Below are positions 1 to 3,643 of a stretch of DNA of 5,116 bases, piece after piece. Position numbers and translations under genes: made by a program. How positions within the stretch are numbered: position 1 is the stretch's first letter; every line of letters starts with the position of its first letter. The DNA comes from Nitrospirae bacterium RIFCSPLOW2_12_42_9 (lineage in GTDB: Bacteria > Nitrospirota > 9FT-COMBO-42-15 > HDB-SIOI813). The stretch is from assembly GCA_001805205.1 (NCBI GenBank), contig MHER01000156.1, forward strand, positions 8,656-13,771, in the 5' to 3' direction. A model generated the notes under the pieces. That model was not told where the DNA came from and searched no databases. It saw nothing but the letters and a program-made list of their open reading frames with translations.

Positions 1-76
1 CATAAGTGAAGAGGTTATAAGTAGAATGAGGACAGATTTAAAAGCTGTCCCCAAAGTGAGGGGCTATGAATTTTAA
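1..76 (+). CDS. nuoM: Probable NuoM, C-terminal end (partial)
   Basis: The window opens inside a plus-strand reading frame (codons from base 2) giving a 24-residue tail that begins ISEEVISRMRTDLK and ends at a TAA at 74-76. It is hydrophilic and charged, as expected for the short tail after the last membrane helix of a complex I antiporter-like subunit. The identification rests mainly on context: nuoM normally lies directly upstream of nuoN, and this frame overlaps the nuoN start by 11 bases, as tightly coupled nuo genes often do. The tail alone has no diagnostic motif, so another upstream gene cannot be excluded. Confidence 0.72.
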   Translation, partial: ISEEVISRMRTDLKAVPKVRGYEF

Positions 77-1505
77 TATAGTCAACGTCATTTTCAGTAT
101 GCCTGAGATTATAGTACTGGCAGGTGCATGTCTATTGATTTTGCTTGACCTCGTACTCTATAAGAACCAGAAGGGTATAATCGGCTATCTCTCCCTGCTT
201 ATAATATTAATCGCCGGTGCCGGGACATTGATACTATCAAGTCCCTCTGTAGAGATATTTGACAGGATGTTCGTTGTAGATGGATACTCCACGTTCTTTA
301 AGATGATCTTCTATCTCTCTACTTTCCTTGCTGTCTTACTTTCAATAAATTATATAAAGATTGAGGGTGTTGAATATGGTGAATACTATATACTCATGCT
401 CTTTGCCATGAGCGGCATGATGGTAATGGCATCAAGTATTGACCTGCTCAGCATATATGTCGGACTTGAGCTGATGGCGCTCTCTATTTATATACTTACA
501 GGTTTTAAACAGTATAACGGCCGCTCCAATGAGGCAGCCATGAAATATGTAATCCTCGGGGCCTTCTCATCAGGGATTTTATTATATGGGATTTCGCTTG
601 TATATGGCCTGACAGGGACTACCCAGTTGGCAGATATTGCAGGAATACTTAAACAGCAGGGAAATCTCGATATTGGGCTTGTCCTTGCAATAATATTTCT
701 GATAGCAGGATTCGGTTTCAAGGTTGCTGCAGTGCCATTCCATATGTGGGCGCCTGATGTCTATGAAGGTGCACCGACATCCATTACTGCCTTTATGTCT
801 GTCGGGCCAAAGGCCGCATCATTTGCAGTTATCCTCAGGGTATTTCTTGAGGCCCTTCAACCTGTCTCTGCAAGCTGGACAACACTGATTGCAATTCTAT
901 CAGTTGTGACAATGGCAACCGGGAGTATTATTGCACTCTCTCAGACAAATATTAAAAGGATGCTGGCATATTCAAGTATTGCACATGCAGGCTATGCATT
1001 ACTTGGGCTTGTTGCGGGTGGTGCAGACGGAATAGCAAGCGTGATGCTCTATATGCTTATATACGCATTCATGAACATGGGGATATTTGGCACAATAATC
1101 CTTCTCAGGAAGGGAGACTTCAAGGCTGAGGATATTGAGGATTATACAGGCCTTGCAAAGGTTAACAGAGGGGCTGCATTTCTGATGCTGATCTTTCTCT
1201 TCTCTCTTGCAGGTATCCCGCCGACCGCAGGCTTTATAGGAAAGTTCTATATCTTCATGTCTCTTATAAAGACTGGATATGTATCACTTGCTATTATAGC
1301 AGTAATAATGAGTGTCATCTCTGCATACTTCTACATCCGCATAGTCATGCTGATTTACATGAAAGAGCCTGTCAGGGAATTTGACCTTGCCCGTTCACCG
1401 GCCAACAGTCTTGCCCTGATAATTGCAGTCATCGGCACAATTATCATCGGCATCCTTCCAGCGTGGTTTCTTGAAATGGCCAAAAGCGCCATCTTTCCGG
1501 GGTAG
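66..1505 (+). CDS. nuoN: NADH-quinone oxidoreductase subunit N (complex I, membrane antiporter-like subunit)
   Basis: A 479-residue integral membrane protein of the usual NuoN length, with about 14 hydrophobic helices, one of the three Mrp-antiporter-like subunits that carry protons in the membrane arm of complex I while NADH electrons are passed to quinone. Family signatures are visible: E135 in GLELMAL; K219 in GFKVAAVPFHMWAPDVYEG; K249 in SVGPKAA; NIKRMLAYSSIAHAGY at 295-310 with K297; and AGIPPTAGFIGKFYIF around 382-397 with K393. These Glu and Lys residues correspond to the conserved buried charges of the proton channel. The ATG at 66 is preceded by GAGGGG a few bases upstream and overlaps the end of the preceding ORF, suggesting translational coupling in a nuo operon. 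No frameshift or missing key residue is seen. It ends in TAG and no further nuo gene follows, so it is the likely last gene of the operon. Confidence 0.97.
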   Translation: MNFNIVNVIFSMPEIIVLAGACLLILLDLVLYKNQKGIIGYLSLLIILIAGAGTLILSSPSVEIFDRMFVVDGYSTFFKMIFYLSTFLAVLLSINYIKIEGVEYGEYYILMLFAMSGMMVMASSIDLLSIYVGLELMALSIYILTGFKQYNGRSNEAAMKYVILGAFSSGILLYGISLVYGLTGTTQLADIAGILKQQGNLDIGLVLAIIFLIAGFGFKVAAVPFHMWAPDVYEGAPTSITAFMSVGPKAASFAVILRVFLEALQPVSASWTTLIAILSVVTMATGSIIALSQTNIKRMLAYSSIAHAGYALLGLVAGGADGIASVMLYMLIYAFMNMGIFGTIILLRKGDFKAEDIEDYTGLAKVNRGAAFLMLIFLFSLAGIPPTAGFIGKFYIFMSLIKTGYVSLAIIAVIMSVISAYFYIRIVMLIYMKEPVREFDLARSPANSLALIIAVIGTIIIGILPAWFLEMAKSAIFPG

Positions 1506-1508
1506 CAT

Positions 1509-1536
1509 CATTCACTCACTCACCCACCCACTCATC
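1509..1536. repeat. Degenerate tetranucleotide tandem repeat (CAYY)7
   Basis: Directly after the nuoN stop codon the plus strand reads as seven consecutive four-base units: CATT, CACT, CACT, CACC, CACC, CACT, CATC. The strand is purine-poor and the bases alternate in a fixed CA-pyrimidine-pyrimidine pattern. It lies in the 108-base spacer between the convergent nuoN and PIN toxin genes. It is outside any recognised coding sequence and may be simple slippage-generated sequence. Confidence 0.6.
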
Positions 1537-1613
1537 TACACTTTATATCCACATTACCTATATAATATTACTCTCTGGAAGATAAAATTATAGAGGGAAT
1601 TTTCATTTACTTA

Positions 1614-2054
1614 TTATTCTATCTCTTCTTGATTTTCTTTTTCCACAAATTCTCGAGGGGTTAATATCTCAAGATTAAACGGTAATTCTTTCAGATCAAG
1701 TAAATCCTTATCTCCAGTAATTAAGGTATCAGCACCGGCTTCTAAGCAACATTCAAGCAGCATATTGTCTTCAGGGTCTCTGCAGATTGAAAGATTTTGT
1801 CGTGGTTGAATAACCTTTGACTTTAACACAACAGAAGCTATCCCAGAAATTAAGGCTTCCAATTGTATATGATCAATTTTATCTTCGTTCCTTAATAATA
1901 TAGGAGTGTCACGATATTCTTTCAGGAGGGCAGGTGATACAAATATCTCTGACTCCAAGGATGCCTTTTTAATAGCTTTGGCCGGGATTCCACCAAAAAC
2001 AAAGGCAGATATAAGGATACCAGTATCAATAACAACTTTATCTTTTCTTTTCGT
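1614..2054 (-). CDS. PIN-domain ribonuclease toxin (COG1569-like), apparent ACG start
   Basis: A putative Mg2+-dependent endoribonuclease of the PIN_3/COG1569 type, the toxin half of a toxin-antitoxin pair. Counting from an ACG at 2054-2052 gives 146 residues, typical of the family. Expected acidic residues are present: D10 in VVIDTGIL, E46 in ALLKEYRDT, D93/E95/D96 in CRDPEDNMLLE, D115 and D117 in TGDKDLLDL, then the family-like ending EILTPREFVE. The frame is open from a stop at 2069-2067, but no ATG, GTG or TTG occurs before the catalytic VIDTG. The first conventional start is TTG at 1958, which would delete the first 32 residues including D10. A perfect AAGGAG (2068-2063) lies 8 bases before the ACG, exactly where an ATG would be expected. 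It overlaps the putative antitoxin by 17 bases in another frame. Either ACG is used, the site is a mutated ATG (inactivated toxin), or it is a base-call error. Family assignment is firm; activity is uncertain. Confidence 0.9.
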   Translation of the reverse strand, partial: TKRKDKVVIDTGILISAFVFGGIPAKAIKKASLESEIFVSPALLKEYRDTPILLRNEDKIDHIQLEALISGIASVVLKSKVIQPRQNLSICRDPEDNMLLECCLEAGADTLITGDKDLLDLKELPFNLEILTPREFVEKENQEEIE

Positions 2055-2223
2055 AAGCCTTTCTCCTTACTGATTTGACAGCGTTATCAATATCCTTCAT
2101 GGTCAATTTCGTTTTTTTAAAAGCCTCCCGCGCTACTTTCAAGGCTGCATCAAGCCTCTCTTCTGGTGTAAGTACCGAAAGAATATAATCGCCCGGATCA
2201 ATTTTTCTTTCTGACGGTCTCAT
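2038..2223 (-). CDS. Putative antitoxin of the PIN-domain toxin
   Basis: A 61-residue, highly charged, mainly helical protein immediately upstream of and overlapping the PIN toxin, the standard antitoxin-first order of type II TA operons. The N-terminal third (MRPSERKIDPGDYILSVL) is followed by two amphipathic helices, roughly TPEERLDAALKVAREAFKKT and MKDIDNAVKSVRRKAYEKK. The second segment resembles the C-terminal, toxin-wrapping helices of antitoxins paired with COG1569 PIN proteins. I do not recognise a complete ribbon-helix-helix or AbrB DNA-binding domain, so DNA binding and autoregulation are inferred from genetic context. The ATG start has a strong AAGGAGGG 8 bases upstream. Its 3' end supplies the Shine-Dalgarno of the toxin gene, so translation is likely coupled. 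Confidence 0.75.
   Translation of the reverse strand: MRPSERKIDPGDYILSVLTPEERLDAALKVAREAFKKTKLTMKDIDNAVKSVRRKAYEKKR
2063..2068 (-). promoter_or_regulatory. Ribosome binding site for the PIN toxin
   Basis: Minus-strand AAGGAG inside the last codons of the antitoxin gene, 8 bases before the ACG at 2054-2052. It is a full-strength Shine-Dalgarno at ideal spacing, and it decides the start used for the toxin although the codon there is not a standard initiator. Confidence 0.65.
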
Positions 2224-2231
2224 TTAATTAT

Positions 2232-2239
2232 CCCTCCTT
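2232..2239 (-). promoter_or_regulatory. Ribosome binding site for the putative antitoxin
   Basis: Minus-strand AAGGAGGG, 8 bases before the ATG at 2223. It supports the 61-residue start and suggests efficient antitoxin translation. Confidence 0.7.
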
Positions 2240-2272
2240 ATGGTGAGTTAAATTTATTAAGTGTAGATTGGC

Positions 2273-2286
2273 ATAATATTATCACA
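2273..2286 (-). promoter_or_regulatory. Possible toxin-antitoxin promoter with overlapping palindromic operator
   Basis: The minus strand carries TGTGATAAT (2286-2278), a fair extended -10 element (TGN plus GATAAT), about 55 bases before the antitoxin ATG. No convincing -35 box lies upstream (CTTTTA at the right distance). The -10 overlaps a perfect 10-bp palindrome ATAATATTAT at 2273-2282, a possible operator for autorepression by the TA complex. AT-rich spacer DNA can give such matches by chance, so confidence is low. Confidence 0.3.
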
Positions 2287-2329
2287 GGACTATTAAGGAT
2301 TAAAAGATAAAAAAGAACAGTTTGTAATG

Positions 2330-2512
2330 TTATGTCCACTTATTATTTAACTGGTGACATTGAAGATAGACAATTACTGAACACCTTCCACACTTACATC
2401 GAACTTTTAATCTATTTGAACCACCCCTCCTATCATTGTTGTCAAGGCTTGCAGCAGCGGAAACTGTTGAGGGAAGCTTATGCCGCTCTTCATAATAGAG
2501 CATTAATAGCAT
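2330..2512 (-). CDS. Doubtful 60-residue ORF with Cys cluster, coupled to the upstream ORF
   Basis: Minus-strand ATG at 2512 overlaps the TGA of the 131-residue ORF upstream as TGATG, a common arrangement for translational reinitiation. It begins MLLMLYYEERHKLPS and contains RLKVRCKCGRCSV followed by a further Cys (YLQCHQ), four cysteines that loosely recall a small zinc-binding knuckle. I recognise no family. The frame stays open upstream of the ATG to about 2557, beneath the 3' end of the preceding gene, so it may instead be a remnant of a longer protein. There is no independent Shine-Dalgarno. A plus-strand ORF covering the same bases reads less like a protein. It could be a real coupled gene, a gene fragment or chance. 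Confidence 0.25.
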   Translation of the reverse strand: MLLMLYYEERHKLPSTVSAAASLDNNDRRGGSNRLKVRCKCGRCSVIVYLQCHQLNNKWT

Positions 2513-2907
2513 CAACTGATTCTTCCGCCTATTATTCTCAGCATACCAGCGAAACCGTCATCAACAGTTATCCTTCGTCTTAGAACTAAATCAAGACGTT
2601 TAAAAGAAAAGTGATATATAAAATTACCTTCCTCATCCTTTTCTATTTTAGTATGGTGCCACATGTCATTTTGCGATTTGTATTTCCTTTTTTCCCCAGA
2701 CAGTGCATTCTTAGTATAAATGTCTGCATCCAGAGTTGGTTCTTGATATTTATTGTCTTGATCTTTCCAGTCTAATCTAAGTTGTATAAAAAACTCTCCA
2801 AAGCAGAATTCATCCATAAATTGGCAGTAGCTGCCCTTTCTTTCAGATAAAATTTCGGTTTCACCTGTGTCTTTGTTAATTACTTCTACTTGTCTTATTT
2901 CTCCCAT
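2512..2907 (-). CDS. Hypothetical protein, 131 residues
   Basis: An uncharacterised soluble protein. It starts MGEIRQVEVINKDTGETEI, is rich in charged and aromatic residues (FMDEFCFGEFFIQLRLDW near residues 30-47, MWHHTKIEKDEEGNF near the middle) and ends with a basic segment KRLDLVLRRRITVDDGF before GMLRIIGGRIS. Alternating hydrophobic and polar residues suggest mainly beta strands. There is no signal peptide, membrane helix or motif I recognise. The opening VINKDTGE is of a kind seen in phage and plasmid accessory proteins, but this is too short to classify it. Codon use is natural for the AT-rich surroundings. The ATG at 2907 has only a weak purine-rich AGAGA about 7 bases upstream. It is transcribed toward the TA module, from the repeat-rich gap shared with the methylase. 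Confidence 0.6.
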   Translation of the reverse strand: MGEIRQVEVINKDTGETEILSERKGSYCQFMDEFCFGEFFIQLRLDWKDQDNKYQEPTLDADIYTKNALSGEKRKYKSQNDMWHHTKIEKDEEGNFIYHFSFKRLDLVLRRRITVDDGFAGMLRIIGGRIS

Positions 2908-2954
2908 TTATATTTCTCTTTATTTGCAAGGAAAGTTCCGCTTGTCTTCTGCTA

Positions 2955-2969
2955 AGGTCAAGTTGACCT
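2955..2969. repeat. 15-bp palindrome AGGTCAA-G-TTGACCT
   Basis: Two perfect 7-base arms around a single central G, about 50 bases upstream of the ATG of the 131-residue minus-strand gene. The size and symmetry fit a dimeric repressor operator. No regulator gene in the window can be assigned to it. Confidence 0.45.
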
Positions 2970-3011
2970 ATGACCCTTTGTTAAGTATACAACTACCTTT
3001 TCAATTCAGAT

Positions 3012-3116
3012 GTTACAATTTCCATAACAATGATTATACGGACCCACATAATCTGCGGATCATTCATTTCTGGTCCGTATAATACGTCTTTAATACGAAA
3101 GTTACAATCCCCATAA
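3012..3116 (+). repeat. Near-identical 16-base direct repeat GTTACAATYYCCATAA
   Basis: GTTACAATTTCCATAA begins at 3014 and GTTACAATCCCCATAA at 3101, differing only at two adjacent bases (TT versus CC). They bracket the 12-bp inverted repeat at 3033-3083. The word CATAATCT is also repeated (3047 and 3112). These reinforce the view that this gap is built from duplicated modules. The left boundary may be off by one or two bases. Confidence 0.4.
3033..3083. repeat. Perfect 12-bp inverted repeat with 27-base loop
   Basis: The left arm ATTATACGGACC (3033-3044) and right arm GGTCCGTATAAT (3072-3083) are exact reverse complements. The 27-base loop and absence of a following T run argue against a standard terminator. 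Paired operators, recombinase sites or the ends of a small element are more likely. The arm sequence recurs further right at 3168. Confidence 0.7.
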
Positions 3117-3164
3117 TCTCCTTAATCTAAGCCACTTGAGTCTTAAAGTCCTTGTTATCGTTGT

Positions 3165-3188
3165 GTCTTATACGGATCAGTATAAGAC
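3165..3188. repeat. 24-bp near-perfect palindrome containing a third TTATACGGATCAG copy
   Basis: The arms GTCTTATAC (3165-3173) and GTATAAGAC (3180-3188) are exact reverse complements and the centre is G-GATC-A, so only one base pair of the 24 breaks the symmetry. The plus strand 3168-3180 reads TTATACGGATCAG, one base different from the minus-strand copy at 3082-3070 (TTATACGGACCAG). It is best explained as another copy of the same protein binding or recombination site. Confidence 0.65.
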
Positions 3189-3209
3189 CTACCTCTTCCT
3201 ACTTATAAT

Positions 3210-3332
3210 CTACAACAAAGAGGAAAGTTCCCAATTACTCGCTTTCAGGAAGGAATAAACACGTTTCACGACATCTCGCCGGGCCAGCCGCAAATCTTCA
3301 AACGCCTCCTCAATCGCAACCACGACATTCAT
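3210..3332 (-). CDS. Possible small protein or gene remnant, 40 residues
   Basis: A minus-strand ATG at 3332 opens 40 codons reading MNVVVAIEEAFEDLRLARRD then VVKRVYSFLKASNWELSSLL to a TAG. The sequence is amphipathic and helix-forming, with Glu/Asp and Arg/Lys spaced as in real proteins, and lies in DNA more GC-rich than its surroundings. The frame is open upstream without a stop to about 3415. There is no Shine-Dalgarno, and I recognise no family. The ATG overlaps the stop of a 26-residue hydrophobic ORF as TAATG. It may be a true small protein, the tail of a decayed gene, or chance. Confidence 0.22.
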   Translation of the reverse strand: MNVVVAIEEAFEDLRLARRDVVKRVYSFLKASNWELSSLL

Positions 3333-3439
3333 TAACAGGAAGTCAAAGCAGGGCTGTGGGAAAAGAAGAAGGCCAGGAAGAGTAATACTGACAGCAGTAA
3401 TAAAACACCCATATTGTTAGACTGAATGTACATAGCCCA

Positions 3440-3478
3440 GGATAATTCTATTATCGCTTTTTAGATAACAGATTATCC
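3440..3478. repeat. Inverted repeat GGATAAT / ATTATCC with nested GATAA-TTATC pairs
   Basis: The outer arms GGATAAT (3440-3446) and ATTATCC (3472-3478) are exact inverted repeats. Inside, GATAA-N5-TTATC (3441-3455) and GATAA-N4-TTATC (3464-3477) form two further symmetric units, giving four half-sites in 39 bases upstream of the methylase. It could bind a dimeric regulator in tandem; AT-rich composition weakens the case. Confidence 0.4.
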
Positions 3479-3502
3479 ATGGACTAATAGAACTTTTGCC
3501 CA

Positions 3503-3540
3503 TTATTCCGATTCTTATTCCGGTTATGTTATGATATATT
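3503..3540 (+). promoter_or_regulatory. Candidate promoter of the methylase with 8-bp direct repeat
   Basis: TGTTATGAT at 3527-3535 fits an extended -10 (TGN plus TATGAT), with only a weak -35 (TTCCGA near 3506). The octamer TTATTCCG occurs at 3503-3510 and 3515-3522, 12 bases apart, covering the -35 to spacer region where a repressor or activator would bind. The predicted transcript would begin about 100 bases before the methylase ATG and would include the small leader ORF at 3581. Confidence 0.35.
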
Positions 3541-3580
3541 AAGCATATTGATTGCCTGCGGAGGTGAGGAGATTATAAGG

Positions 3581-3643
3581 TTGGCCACCATAAAATACCT
3601 TGTATTAACTGGTGCATTTATTATTCAAGGATTTCATAAATGA
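3581..3643 (+). CDS. Possible 20-residue leader ORF coupled to the methylase
   Basis: A TTG at 3581 is preceded by the purine-rich GAGGTGAGGAG (3561-3571) about 9 bases upstream. It opens a 20-codon frame encoding MATIKYLVLTGAFIIQGFHK and stopping at TGA 3641-3643. Its end overlaps the methylase ATG as ATGA, the classical coupling overlap. The hydrophobic core TIKYLVLTGAFII could be a membrane peptide. The frame also stays open back to 3491, so it might be the tail of a decayed gene. The Shine-Dalgarno and ATGA overlap support translation; no family is recognisable. Confidence 0.35.
   Translation: MATIKYLVLTGAFIIQGFHK
3627..3631 (+). promoter_or_regulatory. Ribosome binding site of the methylase
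   Basis: AAGGA ends 8 bases before the ATG at 3640. Together with the in-frame TAA immediately before the ATG, it fixes the methylase start. The site lies inside the small leader ORF, so ribosomes translating that ORF would cross it. Confidence 0.6.

Larger units (their letters stand above)
2929..3231. repeat. Direct repeat AGGAAAGTTCC flanking a palindrome-rich segment
   Basis: The 11-base word AGGAAAGTTCC occurs at 2929-2939 and again at 3221-3231 in the same orientation. The 281 bases between contain all the TTATACGGAYC motifs and most of the palindromes of this gap. The word is itself partly palindromic (GGAA/TTCC). The arrangement could mark the edges of a small inserted element or two copies of one binding site; the sequence alone does not decide. 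Confidence 0.4.
3084..3580. other. Gap without a confident gene
   Basis: About 500 bases with no convincing conserved coding sequence. It holds repeated ATAC/GTAT words and the 24-bp palindrome on the left. In the middle is a more GC-rich stretch (about 3240-3400) with only tiny minus-strand ORFs. Then come GATAA/TTATC symmetric words (3440-3478) and, at the right end, a possible promoter for the methylase. No tRNA-like or rRNA-like sequence is seen. Confidence 0.5.

Noticed and set aside
488..721. 77-codon minus-strand ORF inside nuoN
   Set aside because: It lies wholly antisense to a well-supported conserved gene and has no protein-like features.
1561..1592. TATAAT / ATTATA hairpin as a terminator between nuoN and the PIN toxin
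   Set aside because: The stem is six A-T pairs only, without G-C pairs or a T run, so too weak to call a terminator.
2332..2583. 83-codon plus-strand ORF
   Set aside because: It overlaps the 3' part of the 131-residue minus-strand gene and has no good ribosome site; its sequence looks like antisense translation.
2867..3082. 71-codon plus-strand ORF
   Set aside because: It crosses the start of the minus-strand hypothetical gene and runs through the inverted repeats, with no Shine-Dalgarno and no recognisable domain.
3033..3083. 12-bp inverted repeat as an intrinsic terminator
   Set aside because: The loop is 27 bases and no T-rich tail follows on either strand.
3473..3479. TTATCCA as a DnaA box
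   Set aside because: A single copy diverging from TTATNCACA at its end, with no cluster and no origin-type genes nearby.
2940..3600. CRISPR array
   Set aside because: The repeated words are short, in both orientations and irregularly spaced, with no regular repeat-spacer period.
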